A DNA stretch of 64,000 bases from Devosia soli (GCF_000970455.1 NZ_LAJG01000048.1:1-64000); one strand, 5' to 3'; positions 8,640 through 18,818 are shown, counted from the stretch's first letter. A program made the numbers and translations. Notes: a model not told the origin generated them from the sequence alone.

Positions 8640-9839
8640 CTAGCCCTCGATCTGTTCATAGGCTTCGCCGGCAGAAAGTTCGGTCAGTGGCGCGGTGACG
8701 ACCACGTCGCCGGCGGCAAGACCTTCGACTTCAACCGTAGCACCGCGATCCCACGTCGTGCCTGGCGTGACGGCCTGGCGGACGAGTGTGCCATTGTCGA
8801 GCTTGAGGACGAACGAGCCTTCGGCATCTTCGCGCAGCGCCGTCGCGGGCACAGCGATGGCATCGGTTTTTTCGGCAACGGTGATCTCGCCAGTGGCGAA
8901 CATGCCGCCGCGCAGCTTGCCTTGGCTGTTTTCGAGCGAAATGTAGATCGGTACCGTTCGCGTACCCGCCTGGGCTACAGGATTAACGCGCGTGACCTCG
9001 CCGTCAAAAGTTTCATTGTCGAGACCGGTGACACTTACGGTAACCGGCTGGCCAGGCGAAACAAGGGCGCTCGAATTGACCGAAGCCGAGGCCTGAAATT
9101 CCATATTGTCGAGATTGACGAGGGTGAAGAGCGGCGTGCCGGCGCTGATCGTCTGGCCCGGATCGACCGATCGCTCGGAAACGATGCCGGTGATCGGGGC
9201 GCGAACCGTTGTATTGTTGAGCGCCAGTTCGGCCGTTTGCACGGCGCTTTCGAGGGCCGCCAGATTGGCTTGCAGCGCCGCCGTAGCGGACCGCGCCTGT
9301 TCGAGCGCGGAGGGTGTTGCAAGCCCCTGACGGGCCAGTTCTTCGGTGCGTTCGAGCTGCTGCTGGGAGGAAACGAGCTGGGCACGGGTCGCATCGGCCG
9401 TGGCGCGCTGCTGGTCGAGCTGCAATGCAAGATTGGCCTGATCTATTTCAACGAGCGTCTGATCCTCTTGGACGCTATCGCCCGGGCGCACGGAAACGCT
9501 CAACACCCGACCTGCGGCTTCTGCGGCAACCACAGACTGCTCGGCAGGAACGAGAGAGCCTGTCACTTTTGCTGTCTGGCGCAGCGTTGTCGGCGCGATC
9601 TCGGTGACTTCGGACTTGAGAATCTGGCGCACTGTCGGCGCTGTATCAGCCGTCTCGGTGACCGGCGCGGGAGCGGGCGGACGGAGTACAAAGAAGGCAA
9701 CGATGCCTGCAACCACGAGCGCCAGCACGATCCAGGGCAGGATGCGCCGTTTGGGCTTGAGCCCTTCGGCAACCCGGCGTGCATTGGCTTTTTCGCGCTT
9801 GCTCTGCGCCCATTCGGGCTTTTCGTGGGCTGTCGTCAT
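8640..9839 (-). CDS. RND efflux periplasmic adaptor (membrane fusion protein)
   Basis: This 399-residue protein has a cytoplasmic basic N-terminus, one membrane anchor (RILPWIVLALVVAGIVAFFV, about residues 35-54), then lipoyl halves (AEAAGRVLSVSVRPGD and NTTVRAPITGIVSE) around a coiled-coil hairpin rich in Gln/Ala (about residues 130-195), and a beta-barrel domain. This order is standard for HlyD/AcrA-type adaptors. It is the first gene of the two-gene pump operon and is divergent from a two-component system at 10069 that may control it. Confidence 0.92.
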   Translation of the reverse strand: MTTAHEKPEWAQSKREKANARRVAEGLKPKRRILPWIVLALVVAGIVAFFVLRPPAPAPVTETADTAPTVRQILKSEVTEIAPTTLRQTAKVTGSLVPAEQSVVAAEAAGRVLSVSVRPGDSVQEDQTLVEIDQANLALQLDQQRATADATRAQLVSSQQQLERTEELARQGLATPSALEQARSATAALQANLAALESAVQTAELALNNTTVRAPITGIVSERSVDPGQTISAGTPLFTLVNLDNMEFQASASVNSSALVSPGQPVTVSVTGLDNETFDGEVTRVNPVAQAGTRTVPIYISLENSQGKLRGGMFATGEITVAEKTDAIAVPATALREDAEGSFVLKLDNGTLVRQAVTPGTTWDRGATVEVEGLAAGDVVVTAPLTELSAGEAYEQIEG

Positions 9840-10068
9840 TCTGATCCTGGCTGGTTAGCGGGTCGATCGATGGTCATCGGCCTGTCGGTGGCCTAGTCGG
9901 AAGTGGTCAGCGCTGCCCCACCCCTTGTGACAAGGAACGGTAAAGTTGCGCGCATGGCGCTCCTTTTCCATTTCGCATATTGCCGCAACATTGCGAGCGC
10001 GCTTTGTTGCCTCACGCAATGCAATGGCAATGAATGGGATGCATAAGCAAGGCCAGTTAGAGGTAGCA

Positions 10069-10737
10069 ATGCGAATTCTTCTCGTCGAGGACGAGCTCGA
10101 TTTGGCAAGGGCGCTGATCAGCGCGCTCGAGCGGCACGATATTCTGGTCGATCATGTTTCGACCCTCGAAATGGCGCTGGAAGCGGTGCAGAGCGGCGTG
10201 CACTCCGTCGTCGTGCTCGATCGCAAGTTGCCGGACGGGGATGGGCTTAGGATCATTCCCGATGTGCGGCGCGCCCAGGCGGGTCTGCCGATCATCGTGC
10301 TTTCCGCGCTCGGCGCGCCCGAGCAGCGGATTGAAGGCCTCGAAACCGGGGCCGACGATTATCTCGCCAAGCCGTTTCTCGTCGACGAACTGGTCGCCCG
10401 CATCAGGGCGCTGATGCGTCGCCCGGCGGTGCTCGCCGACATGGCCATCAGCGTCGGAAAGCTGAGTTTCAATCTCGGCGACGGCACGGCAACGGCGGCC
10501 GGCGAACCGCTGACGCTAACGCGGCGCGAAGTGCTGGCGCTCGAAGTGCTGGTCAAGCGCGCCGGCCGGACTGTTGCGCGCTCTTCGCTCGAAGAGGCTG
10601 TTTATGGCTTTGACGACGAAATCGCCTCCAATACGCTCGATGCTCATATTTCCCGGCTACGGCGCAAGCTTTCCCCGGCGGGCGTCGAAATCCATTCGAT
10701 CCGCGGCATCGGCTATCTTTTGCGGGCCGTGGCATGA
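10069..10737 (+). CDS. OmpR/PhoB-family response regulator
   Basis: The protein has 222 residues from ATG 10069, chosen over an upstream in-frame start because MRILLVEDELDLARAL is the classical receiver start and GAGG lies ahead of it. The receiver holds the acidic pair ED, the phospho-acceptor Asp in VVLDRKLPDGDGL and the conserved Lys in YLAKPF. The C-terminal winged helix ends NTLDAHISRLRRKL. It overlaps the kinase start by four bases (ATGA), so the two are translationally coupled. The divergent RND operon is its likely target. Confidence 0.93.
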   Translation: MRILLVEDELDLARALISALERHDILVDHVSTLEMALEAVQSGVHSVVVLDRKLPDGDGLRIIPDVRRAQAGLPIIVLSALGAPEQRIEGLETGADDYLAKPFLVDELVARIRALMRRPAVLADMAISVGKLSFNLGDGTATAAGEPLTLTRREVLALEVLVKRAGRTVARSSLEEAVYGFDDEIASNTLDAHISRLRRKLSPAGVEIHSIRGIGYLLRAVA

Positions 10738-12083
10738 AGCGTCATCCGCTGTCGCTGCGCCGCGTCCTCACCAAGGGGCTGATCAGCATCCAGATCGCCG
10801 TGCTCGTCGGCTTCACCTGTCTTGCCGCCGTGCCGCTTTTGCTCGCCATGGGCGTGCAGCAAAATCTCGATGAAAGCGCGGTGGATGACATTGCACGCTC
10901 GATCGAGCGCGGGACCGATGGCGGCTTTGAACTGGCGCCAACCGGCGACCTCGAAAAAACCATCGGGAAATACCCCGCGTTCTGGTTCCTGGTCGTTGAT
11001 GGCGAAGGGAACATGCTGACCAATGGCGATGTGCCGCCGCCGGCCATGCAGCATCCGGAAACGCTGGTGCATGTCGCCTCGGCCAATATCAACGATATCG
11101 GCGATCCGAACTCGCCCTATGCCATCGTGCGCTCGCGCAATACCGATATCGGGCGGCTTTGGGTCATGACGGGTGGGGGACCGACGCTGAGTTTTGGTAT
11201 CGTCGGCAAAGCTTTCGGCAATCCGGCGTTCCTGGGACTGATCTTCCTGCTTTCCGCAACGACTGTCCTGACCATTCCCTCGCTCATTCGCAGCTCGCTG
11301 CGCGGGACGGAGAAGATCGCCCAGGATGCGGCGCTGATCGATATCGGGCAGAGCGATGTGCGCCTCTCATATGAAGAGGTGCCGCTCGAGCTCGTGCCGC
11401 TGGTGCGGGCCTTTAACGACGTGCTCGATCGCCTCCACGGCGGCATCGCGCGGCAGCAACGGTTTCTGGCCGATGCGGCGCATGAATTGCGCACGCCGAT
11501 CGCCATTTTACAGACGCGGCTCGAAAGCCTGCCTGATGGGCCGGAGAAGCGGCAATTGCAGCGGGATTCAGCGCGGCTTGCGGGCATGGCCAACGAATTG
11601 CTCGACCTGCATCGGATGGCGCAATCACCCGACAGTTTCGAGACGGTCGATCTCGTCGACATGGCGGCACAAGTGACCGCAGACCTGGCGCCGCTCGCGA
11701 TCGATGCGGGCGACGATATCGAATTCGTCGCGCCCGAGGCGCCGGTGACCGTGCGCGGCGATGCGTCGGCGCTGTCGCGCGCGGTGGCCAATCTCGTGCA
11801 CAATGCCATGTCCCATGGCGGGCCCAAGGTGGCGATCCGCGTCGAAGTGACCGCGGACGGGCGCATCTGCGTCTCGGACAACGGGCCGGGCATCGAGCCG
11901 CAGCATCGCGAGGAAATCTTCTGGCCCTTCCGGCGCCTTTCGCAATCGCCGACGGGGGCCGGGCTGGGGTTGAGCCTTGTGGGGGATATCGTCAAGCGCC
12001 ATGGCGGACGCATCAGCGTTGCCAGCGCTCCCGAGGGTGGTGCGCTGTTCGAGGTGACGTTGCCCCTCCTCAAGGCCGCCTGA
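10734..12083 (+). CDS. Membrane sensor histidine kinase
   Basis: The 449-residue partner of the preceding regulator has two membrane segments (about residues 18-40 and 163-185) flanking a short periplasmic sensor, then a linker, a HisKA box with the phospho-accepting His in FLADAAHELRTPIAIL, and a HATPase domain with N box (LVHNAMSHGG), G1 (SDNGPGIEP) and G2 (GAGLGLSL). The signal is unknown. The last 14 bases overlap the convergent SURF1 gene. Confidence 0.92.
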   Translation: MKRHPLSLRRVLTKGLISIQIAVLVGFTCLAAVPLLLAMGVQQNLDESAVDDIARSIERGTDGGFELAPTGDLEKTIGKYPAFWFLVVDGEGNMLTNGDVPPPAMQHPETLVHVASANINDIGDPNSPYAIVRSRNTDIGRLWVMTGGGPTLSFGIVGKAFGNPAFLGLIFLLSATTVLTIPSLIRSSLRGTEKIAQDAALIDIGQSDVRLSYEEVPLELVPLVRAFNDVLDRLHGGIARQQRFLADAAHELRTPIAILQTRLESLPDGPEKRQLQRDSARLAGMANELLDLHRMAQSPDSFETVDLVDMAAQVTADLAPLAIDAGDDIEFVAPEAPVTVRGDASALSRAVANLVHNAMSHGGPKVAIRVEVTADGRICVSDNGPGIEPQHREEIFWPFRRLSQSPTGAGLGLSLVGDIVKRHGGRISVASAPEGGALFEVTLPLLKAA

Positions 12084-12789
12084 GAAGCCGCTCGCGGACA
12101 AGATAGCCGAGCGCGAAGAGGCAGAGGAGCGCGAGGCCGAACCAGGTCAACGCATAGATCAGGTGATTGTTGGAAAAGCTGATGACCGTCAGCCCGCCGC
12201 GCGGATAGTCATCCCCTGCCCTGTCGGCGTCGATGAAGAATGGCGCGACGTTTTCGAGCCCCAGGGTTGCTCCGATGGCGGCGACATCGCGCGAGAACCA
12301 GCGATTGGCGGCCGGGTCATTGGTGCGCAGGAACCCACCTTCGGGTTCCGTCACGCGCAGAAGGCCGGTGATCGTCGCAGGTGTTTCGGCTTCGAGAGAC
12401 ACGTCGGTGTCCTTGGGCGCAAAGCCGCGGTTAACGAGGACGGTGCGGCCGTCGAGAAGACGTAGCGGCGTCATCGCCCAGAAGCCGGGCCCCTCGGCCG
12501 TAACGGCCTGCGTCAGAATGGTTGGGGTCAACAGGGTGCCATTGACCGAGACGCGCTGATACTGGATCGTCTCGGGATCGATGGCGGACCAATCGGCGGT
12601 GTTGAGATCGAGCGGCGCCGCATGCGCACGGGTTTCGACCGCTGCGATCAGCTCGTTCTTCCAGCCCAGACGCTCGACCTGCCAGATGCCGAGGCCGGTA
12701 AAGAGCACGGCGCAGAGGCCGGCAAAAAGCGCGAAGGCAAGAAGGCCCAGGGAGTTCTTCTTGCCTCCCTGGTCCAATTGATCGGTCAT
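12070..12789 (-). CDS. SURF1-family oxidase assembly factor
   Basis: The 239-residue membrane protein has an N-terminal helix (about residues 14-34) and a C-terminal helix (about residues 212-232) enclosing the periplasmic SURF1 domain. Family motifs include GIWQVERLGWKNELI, GRTVLVNRGFAP and the terminal NNHLIYALTWFGLALLCL. SURF1 proteins help insert haem a or assemble haem-copper oxidases. It is the last gene of the cyo operon, 4 bases after cyoD, a common alphaproteobacterial arrangement. Confidence 0.92.
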   Translation of the reverse strand: MTDQLDQGGKKNSLGLLAFALFAGLCAVLFTGLGIWQVERLGWKNELIAAVETRAHAAPLDLNTADWSAIDPETIQYQRVSVNGTLLTPTILTQAVTAEGPGFWAMTPLRLLDGRTVLVNRGFAPKDTDVSLEAETPATITGLLRVTEPEGGFLRTNDPAANRWFSRDVAAIGATLGLENVAPFFIDADRAGDDYPRGGLTVISFSNNHLIYALTWFGLALLCLFALGYLVRERLLRRP

Positions 12790-12793
12790 GGGA

Positions 12794-13207
12794 TCAAAGC
12801 ATATCCGCAGGGTTCATGATGTGACCCGGCATCATGTTGGTGTTGAGATGGTACATCACCCACAGCGAGCCCGAGAGGGCGATGACGATAACGATGATGG
12901 TGAAGATCGCCGCCATCATGGTCCACCCGCCTTCGGACCTGGTGTTCATATGAAGGAAGTAGATCATGTGGACGAGGATCTGCACCACCCCAAAACCCAT
13001 GATCACGAGGGTAGCGATCATGGTGTCGGCGATGACATCGGCCATCACCAGCCAGAACGGAATGGCGGTCAGGATAACCGAAAGGGCAAAACCGATCAGG
13101 TATGAGCGGCGCGTGCCGTGATTGCTGTCCGAGGCATGGGCATTGGGATTGGGGTGGGCATGGGCCATTTCAGCGGCCGTCAGGCTGTCCGTAGTTTGAG
13201 CGTTCAT
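12794..13207 (-). CDS. cyoD: Cytochrome o ubiquinol oxidase subunit IV
   Basis: From ATG 13207 the product is 137 residues with three membrane helices: YLIGFALSVILTAIPFWLV, IATLVIMGFGVVQILVHMIY and AAIFTIIVIVIALSGSLWV. The motif VHMIYFLHMN is typical of CyoD. The N-terminus is His/Asn-rich (HAHPNPNAHASDSNHG), longer than in E. coli. A further in-frame extension to 13327 overlaps cyoC and is rejected; the chosen start overlaps the cyoC stop by four bases. Confidence 0.93.
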   Translation of the reverse strand: MNAQTTDSLTAAEMAHAHPNPNAHASDSNHGTRRSYLIGFALSVILTAIPFWLVMADVIADTMIATLVIMGFGVVQILVHMIYFLHMNTRSEGGWTMMAAIFTIIVIVIALSGSLWVMYHLNTNMMPGHIMNPADML

Positions 13208-13833
13208 CGCAGCATCCCCATGAGATAAACCACCGTAAAGACGCCGATCCAGATGACGTCGAGGAAGTGCCAGAACATCGAGAGGCACTGCACCCGGATC
13301 TTGTTGGCCGGGATAAGACCCTTCCACCCGATCTGGGCTAGAAGCGTCACGAGCCAGATGATGCCGAAGGTCACGTGGAGGGCGTGCGTGCCGACGAGCA
13401 CGAAGAAGGCCGAAAGGAAGGCCGAACGCTGCGGCACGGCGCCTTCATGGATCATGTGGTAGAATTCATAGAGCGTCAGCCCCAGAAAAACCGCGCCCAG
13501 AAGACCGGTAATGGCGAGCCAGAGGACCGTGCCCCGCTGCTTGCCCTCTTCCATGTCCAGCATGGCAAAGCCATAGGTGATGGAGCTCAGAAGCAGTGCC
13601 GCAGTGCTGACCGCGACGAGCGGCAGGTTGAACAGATGCTCCGGCGACGGCCCGGCGGCATAGTTCGCGCCGAGCACGCCATAGATGGCAAAAAGCGAAG
13701 CGAAGATGAGGCAGTCGCTCATCAGATAGATCCAGAAACCGATCTGGGTCGACCCATGGGCGGAATGGTGCTGGGGCACCAGCTCGTAATACTGCGGCGC
13801 TTCGCCGTCGGCAGTCTGAACTTGCGAACTCAT
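13204..13833 (-). CDS. cyoC: Cytochrome o ubiquinol oxidase subunit III
   Basis: This 209-residue protein has five membrane helices, as expected for CyoC. Motifs include GFWIYLMSDCLIFASLFA, the acidic FLGLTLYEFYHMI and GTHALHVTFGIIW. It stabilises the catalytic subunit I of the quinol oxidase. It lies between cyoB (1-base gap) and cyoD (4-base overlap). Confidence 0.95.
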   Translation of the reverse strand: MSSQVQTADGEAPQYYELVPQHHSAHGSTQIGFWIYLMSDCLIFASLFAIYGVLGANYAAGPSPEHLFNLPLVAVSTAALLLSSITYGFAMLDMEEGKQRGTVLWLAITGLLGAVFLGLTLYEFYHMIHEGAVPQRSAFLSAFFVLVGTHALHVTFGIIWLVTLLAQIGWKGLIPANKIRVQCLSMFWHFLDVIWIGVFTVVYLMGMLR

Positions 13834-13834
13834 G

Positions 13835-15832
13835 TTACTGCGCTCCGCTCAAGAGGCGCATGCGGCGGTCTTCGACCTCGGCAATCGCCTCGACCGGGAT
13901 GTGATAGTCGCGGTCGTAATTAAAGGTGTGGATGATGGCGGCGCCGATGATGCCGACAAAGCTCAGGATGGCGAGCCACCACATGTACCAGATGAGGGCA
14001 AAGCCAAGGACGACGCTGAGCGCGGCGAGGATGACGCCCGTTCCGGTATTGCGCGGCATATGGATCTCGAGGAAATCCTTGGTCGGCTGCTGCGCGTGAT
14101 GCTTCTTCATGTCCGCCCACGCGTCATTGTCGTGAATGACGGGAGTGAAGGCGAAGTTGTATTGCGGCGGCGGCGAGGACGTCGCCCATTCAAGCGTGCG
14201 CCCATTCCACGGATCGCCCGTCGTGTCCCATTCCTTGTTCTTGCCAAGGATCGAGACGGCGAACTGGATGGCCATAGCGGCGATGCCGCCGGCGATGACC
14301 AGCGCACCGATGCCGGCAATGATGAACCAGATCTGGAGCGATGGATCATCGAATGTGCGGAGGCGCCGGGTGACACCCATGAGGCCAAGCACGTAGAGCG
14401 GACCGAAAGCGAGCCAGAAGCCGACATTCCAGAGCCAGAAGGAGATCTTGCCCCAGAACTGATTGAGCTTGTAGCCGAAGGCTTTTGGCCACCAGTAGTT
14501 GATGCCGGCAAAGATGCCGAACAAGACGCCACCGATGATGACATTGTGGAAGTGCGCCACAAGGAACAGCGAATTGTGCAGCACGAAGTCGGCCGGCGGG
14601 ACGGCGAGCAGGACGCCGGTCATGCCGCCGATGCTGAAGGTCAGCATGAAGGCGATGAGCCACATCATCGGCAGTTCGAACCGGATCCGGCCCTTGTACA
14701 TCGTAAAGAGCCAGTTGAAGATCTTCGCCCCCGTCGGGATCGAGATGATCATGGTGGTGATGCCGAAGAAGGAATTGACGCTCGCGCCCGAGCCCATGGT
14801 GAAGAAGTGGTGCAGCCAGACGAGATAGGACAGCACCGTGATCACCACGGTCGCGTAGACCATCGAGGTATAGCCGAAGAGGCGCTTGCCCGAAAAGGTC
14901 GAGGCGACTTCCGAGAAGATGCCGAAGGCCGGCAGGATGAGGATGTAGACCTCGGGGTGACCCCAGATCCAGATCAGGTTGATATACATCATCGAACTGC
15001 CGCCGAAGTCCGAGGTGAAGAAATTGGTGCCGACATAGCGGTCGAGCGCCAGGAGCGTCAGCACGGCGGTCAGGATCGGGAAAGACGCGACGATGAGGAC
15101 GTTGGTGCAGAGCGAGGTCCAGGTAAAGACCGGCATCTTCATCAGCGTCATGCCAGGGGCACGCATCTTGATGATGGTGGCGATAAGATTGACCCCGGAG
15201 AGGGTTGTGCCCACGCCCGCTATCTGTAGCGCCCATATGTAATAATCGACGCCCGAGGCCGGCGATTGCTCGATGCCGGAAAGAGGCGGGAAGGCCAGCC
15301 AGCCGGTCTGCGCGAATTCGCCGACGAAAAGGCTGGCCATGATCAGAACGGCGCCACCAGCCGTCATCCAGAACGAGAAGTTGTTGAGGAACGGGAAGCT
15401 GACGTCGCGGGCGCCGATCTGCAGCGGCACGACATAGTTCATGAAGCCGGTGATCAGCGGCATGGCGACAAAGAAGATCATGATCACGCCGTGCACGGAG
15501 AACAGCTGATCATAGTGGTGGGCGTTGAGATAGCCCTCCGAGCCATTGAAGGCCATGGCCTGCTGGAGGCGCATCATCAAGGCGTCGGCAAAGCCGCGCA
15601 GCAGCATGATAAGGCCGAGCACCATATACATGATGCCCACCTTCTTGTGGTCGACACTCGTGAACCATTCAGTCCAGAGATAGCCCCAGAGCTTGAAATA
15701 GGTCAGCGCGCCAACGACGGCGAGGCCAGCAAGGGCCACGACGATGAAGGTGACGACGACGATGGGCTCGTGGAGAGGAAGGACGTCCCAGGTGAGGCGT
15801 CCGAAGATGAATGACCAGAATTCGTTTGTCAT
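13835..15832 (-). CDS. cyoB: Cytochrome o ubiquinol oxidase subunit I (catalytic)
   Basis: The 665-residue haem-copper oxidase subunit carries the low-spin haem ligand region [15 protein letters not shown], the CuB/Tyr cross-link motif [14 protein letters not shown], the CuB pair WLHHFFTMG and the haem ligands in [12 protein letters not shown]. The long N- and C-terminal extensions ([31 protein letters not shown]) are CyoB features. It reduces oxygen with electrons from ubiquinol and pumps protons. Confidence 0.97.
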   Translation of the reverse strand: MTNEFWSFIFGRLTWDVLPLHEPIVVVTFIVVALAGLAVVGALTYFKLWGYLWTEWFTSVDHKKVGIMYMVLGLIMLLRGFADALMMRLQQAMAFNGSEGYLNAHHYDQLFSVHGVIMIFFVAMPLITGFMNYVVPLQIGARDVSFPFLNNFSFWMTAGGAVLIMASLFVGEFAQTGWLAFPPLSGIEQSPASGVDYYIWALQIAGVGTTLSGVNLIATIIKMRAPGMTLMKMPVFTWTSLCTNVLIVASFPILTAVLTLLALDRYVGTNFFTSDFGGSSMMYINLIWIWGHPEVYILILPAFGIFSEVASTFSGKRLFGYTSMVYATVVITVLSYLVWLHHFFTMGSGASVNSFFGITTMIISIPTGAKIFNWLFTMYKGRIRFELPMMWLIAFMLTFSIGGMTGVLLAVPPADFVLHNSLFLVAHFHNVIIGGVLFGIFAGINYWWPKAFGYKLNQFWGKISFWLWNVGFWLAFGPLYVLGLMGVTRRLRTFDDPSLQIWFIIAGIGALVIAGGIAAMAIQFAVSILGKNKEWDTTGDPWNGRTLEWATSSPPPQYNFAFTPVIHDNDAWADMKKHHAQQPTKDFLEIHMPRNTGTGVILAALSVVLGFALIWYMWWLAILSFVGIIGAAIIHTFNYDRDYHIPVEAIAEVEDRRMRLLSGAQ

Positions 15833-17022
15833 AGTGCTTCAGCCGCAATGGTTTCGAGGGAGGCGATCTTGCCGGCAAGCCAGGCAAGGGCGGGCTGGTT
15901 GACGGTCGCAATCGCTTCGGAGCGCGATAGGCCACGGCCCAGCAGCGGCGTGCTGTCCGGCGCAGCGATGGCCGGGAGCTTGCCGGTCATGGCGATGGCT
16001 TCGTCGGTCGAGCAGATCGCAGCGACGTAGGTCTTTTGCGGGCCGAAGGGCGCGCGGTTCTTTTCGCCGCCGCCATAGAGCGCGGGCGCGAGATTGTCGA
16101 CGCCGGCATGGCCGAGACCACCCTGGGCATCGATCGACATCATTTCGCTCACGCACATCTTGTCGCGCTCGACGCACATATTGACGACGGCCGTATAGAG
16201 CCCGCTTTCAACGCCGGCAAAGTGCATGACGGGCACATGCTCGCTCGGCTTGGCAACGTCGAGATAGCGGTTGCGATCGAGCATGTCGGGCGATGCCTTC
16301 ACGTCGGCGACCCAAGCATCGAACTCACTGTCGCTCACGCCCTTGGTGACGAAGTGCATGCCCGAAAAACCATGACCACTATAATGGGCGGCAATGCCCT
16401 TATATTCGCCGGGAACGTTGATGACCGCATGAAGGCGCGTCTGCATGCCCGGCATGGCATAGATCATGCCGGCCATGGCGGGGATGTAGAACGAGTTCAT
16501 CACCGTCGACGAGGTCAGCTTGAAGCTGATCGGACGATCGACCGGCACGACCAGTTCATTGACGGTCGCGAGGTCGTATTGCGGATAAATGAACATCCAC
16601 TTCCAATCGAGCGCGACGACTTCGACCTCGAGCGGTTCAACCTGGGCCGCAACCGGCTGACCCGGCGCGATGCGACCGAGCTCGCGGTATGGGTCGAGTA
16701 GATGTGTCGACACCCAGGTGACGGCCCCGAGACAGATGATGATGGCGAGCGGAGCCGCCCAGATCACGAGCTCAAGATGGGTCGAGTGATCCCAATCGGG
16801 TTCATATTTGGCGGCCTTGTTGCCCTCCCGGTATTTTCGCGCGAACAGGACGACCAGCACCATTACGGGAATGATGATGAGAAGCATCAGCGCCGTGGCG
16901 ATGATAATCAGGTCGCGTTGCTGCATGGCGATATCGCCGGCGGGCGAGATCACATCGGAGCTGCAGCCGGCGAGAAGCAGTGCCAAAATTGGCACCAGGG
17001 AGAACTTGATCGGACGTGACAT
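15829..17022 (-). CDS. cyoA: Cytochrome o ubiquinol oxidase subunit II (lipoprotein)
   Basis: ATG 17022 gives a 397-residue lipoprotein: [20 protein letters not shown] with the lipobox LAGC. Two membrane helices follow, then a cupredoxin domain. CuA ligands are absent ([11 protein letters not shown] replaces the Cys-rich site), so this is a quinol, not a cytochrome c, oxidase. [21 protein letters not shown] is typical. The tail of over 100 residues after about residue 270 is longer than in E. coli and contains several Cys. Longer in-frame starts up to 17109 lack the signal peptide logic. Confidence 0.93.
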   Translation of the reverse strand: MSRPIKFSLVPILALLLAGCSSDVISPAGDIAMQQRDLIIIATALMLLIIIPVMVLVVLFARKYREGNKAAKYEPDWDHSTHLELVIWAAPLAIIICLGAVTWVSTHLLDPYRELGRIAPGQPVAAQVEPLEVEVVALDWKWMFIYPQYDLATVNELVVPVDRPISFKLTSSTVMNSFYIPAMAGMIYAMPGMQTRLHAVINVPGEYKGIAAHYSGHGFSGMHFVTKGVSDSEFDAWVADVKASPDMLDRNRYLDVAKPSEHVPVMHFAGVESGLYTAVVNMCVERDKMCVSEMMSIDAQGGLGHAGVDNLAPALYGGGEKNRAPFGPQKTYVAAICSTDEAIAMTGKLPAIAAPDSTPLLGRGLSRSEAIATVNQPALAWLAGKIASLETIAAEAL

Positions 17023-17116
17023 TGCGGCCCTTGGGAGGAAGACTGCGCGATGAGTGCGGCCTACTCCCATCGCCATTCGTGCGCCATCGGACATTTTGTC
17101 CACTCGCAAGCAAGTG

Positions 17117-17129
17117 TTGTATGATGCAA
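17117..17129. promoter_or_regulatory. Candidate GntR operator in the cyoA/MHS-transporter gap
   Basis: TTGTATGATGCAA is a near-perfect palindrome (one mismatched pair) about 95 bases ahead of the MHS transporter start. It shares TTGTATG with sites at 18742 and 28929 beside the sugar genes and the FCD-type GntR gene. FCD regulators often bind TTGTAT-type palindromes. The match is short, so it may be chance. Confidence 0.35.
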
Positions 17130-17224
17130 GAGAAGCCCCGAGACGAGCCTATCAGGGTCTGCGGCGCGCTCAACAGATTTTTCGGGCCGGCCGAAAAACA
17201 GAACGAAAGCAGGAGCTTAGTGAC

Positions 17225-18553
17225 ATGGCAAACTCGACCACCGAGGTCCCTGAGACATCCGCCGAGCGCGACGCACGCAACGTCAACATCGGCCACCGAC
17301 CGGTCGATGCGGGGGAAATCGCCATCGGTGTGATTATTGGTCGCACCTCGGAGTTCTTCGACTTCTTTGTTTATGCCATCGCTTCGGTGCTGGTTTTTCC
17401 CTCGGTGATCTTCTCTTTTGCCGACCCACTGACCGGCACGCTCCTGTCCTTCGGCGTCTTCGCACTGGCCTTTGTTGCCCGGCCGATCGGCACCGTCATC
17501 TTCTCTTCGGTCGACCGCAATTATGGCCGCGGCGTCAAACTGACGATCGCGCTCATGTTGCTCGGCGTTTCCACCGTGGCCGTGGCCTTCTTGCCGAGCT
17601 ACGACCAGGTGGGCTGGCTTGCCGTCGTCATTCTCGTGATCTTCCGCGTCGGCCAGGGATTGGCGCTGGCCGGCGCCTGGGATGGGCTGGCTTCGCTGCT
17701 CGCGCTTAATGCGCCACAGCACAAGCGCGGTTGGTACGCCATGGTGCCCCAGCTCGGTGCTCCGATCGGCCTAATCGTTGCAAGCGCACTCTTTGCCTAT
17801 CTCTCGGCTTCGCTTTCCGCCGAGGATTTCCTTGCCTGGGGCTGGCGCTATCCGTTCTTCGTCGCCTTTGCGATCAACGTCGTGGCGCTGTTCTCGCGCC
17901 TCCGCATCGTCGTGACGCCCGAATATACGACGCTGTTCGAAAGCGGCGAACTGATCCCCTCGACCGTGCGCGAAACGATTGGCAATGACTGGCGCAATAT
18001 CGTTATCGGCGCCTTCGCCCCGCTCGCCAGCTTCGCGCTCTTCCACATGGTGACGGTGTTCCCGCTCTCCTATGTGTTCCTTTATACCGAGGACGCGCCG
18101 GTCAACTTCCTGATCATCGAAATCGCGTCCGCCTTTGTCGGGCTCGGCGCGGTGGTGCTTTCGGGCGTCCTCGCCGACCGGTTCGGGCGGCGGTGGCTGC
18201 TCGGGGTTTCGGCGGGCATGATCGGGGTCTACTCGATCTTCGCGCCGCTGCTGCTCGGCGCAGGTCCCGTGGGCGAAGTCATCTATATGGTGGTCGGCTT
18301 TGCTCTGCTGGGCGTCTCGTTCGGCCAATCCTCGGGCGTCGTCGCGGCCAATTTCACGCGCCTTTACCGCTACACCGGCTCGGCGCTGACCTCGGACATG
18401 GCATGGCTCTTTGGCGCCGGTTTTGCACCGGTGGTGGCGCTGGCGCTTTCGAGCACCTTTGGGCTTATCTCCTCGGGCGCATATCTTCTCTCGGGCGCCG
18501 TCTGCACCCTGCTCGCGCTTTACTTCAACCGGCACCTGGCGCGCACCAACTAA
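17225..18553 (+). CDS. MFS transporter of the metabolite:H+ symporter (MHS) type
   Basis: ATG 17225 gives a 442-residue protein with about 12 membrane helices. The opening EIAIGVIIGRTSEFFDFFVY matches the MHS subfamily (FEWYDFFVY-like), which imports organic acids such as dicarboxylates, shikimate or sugar acids. The helix 2-3 loop (DRNYGRGVKLTIALM) and LADRFGRRWLLG are the two MFS signature copies. It lies just before the sugar-acid genes and may bring in their substrate; the true substrate is unknown. Confidence 0.85.
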   Translation: MANSTTEVPETSAERDARNVNIGHRPVDAGEIAIGVIIGRTSEFFDFFVYAIASVLVFPSVIFSFADPLTGTLLSFGVFALAFVARPIGTVIFSSVDRNYGRGVKLTIALMLLGVSTVAVAFLPSYDQVGWLAVVILVIFRVGQGLALAGAWDGLASLLALNAPQHKRGWYAMVPQLGAPIGLIVASALFAYLSASLSAEDFLAWGWRYPFFVAFAINVVALFSRLRIVVTPEYTTLFESGELIPSTVRETIGNDWRNIVIGAFAPLASFALFHMVTVFPLSYVFLYTEDAPVNFLIIEIASAFVGLGAVVLSGVLADRFGRRWLLGVSAGMIGVYSIFAPLLLGAGPVGEVIYMVVGFALLGVSFGQSSGVVAANFTRLYRYTGSALTSDMAWLFGAGFAPVVALALSSTFGLISSGAYLLSGAVCTLLALYFNRHLARTN

Positions 18554-18570
18554 CCATCCCATCCGCCATC

Positions 18571-18643
18571 GTCACCACCGGGCTTGTCCCGATGGTCCAT
18601 GCTTCTTCAGAGATGAATTGCCCGGACAAGCCGGGCAATGACC
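18571..18643 (+). repeat. Intergenic inverted-repeat element, copy 1
   Basis: The segment begins gtcaccaccgggcttgtccc and ends with the palindrome attgcccggacaagccgggcaat. It is an imperfect inverted repeat able to form a long hairpin, 17 bases after the transporter stop. A second copy lies in reverse orientation at 21894-21964. Such REP-like elements with the core cccggacaagccgggc are common between genes in Hyphomicrobiales and may act as terminators. Confidence 0.75.
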
Positions 18644-18741
18644 ATGCTTGAGAGGGTCGTAAACAACTCTTTTCGCTCGCATTTGCCGACCCGGAAATGT
18701 CGCCTCCTTTTGCCCAAAAGAACGAGTGCACGCCGCCAATC

Positions 18742-18756
18742 TTGTATGGTACATGT
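18742..18756. promoter_or_regulatory. Candidate GntR operator ahead of the Gfo/Idh-IlvD operon
   Basis: TTGTATGGTACATGT includes the 11-base word TTGTATGGTAC that recurs exactly at 28929-28939 in the gap ahead of the GntR gene. The core TGTATGGTACA is palindromic but for one pair. It lies about 65 bases before the Gfo/Idh start. The exact sharing of 11 bases between two promoter regions of one pathway supports a common operator. Confidence 0.5.
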
Positions 18757-18818
18757 AACCGCGCGGCGAAATGATGAGTCATTCGCAGCGGTTCTTGACG
18801 GCATTACGAGGAGCGGAA

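Noticed and set aside
7065-9896. Two long plus-strand frames (390 and 522 codons) opposite the RND pump genes
   Set aside because: Both are antisense to conserved pump genes and are rich in His/Asp/Arg without recognisable motifs.
13832-15229. Long open frame (465 codons) opposite cyoB
   Set aside because: It is antisense to a certain gene; the composition (Asp/Glu/Arg/His runs) is the mirror of membrane-protein codons in GC-rich DNA.
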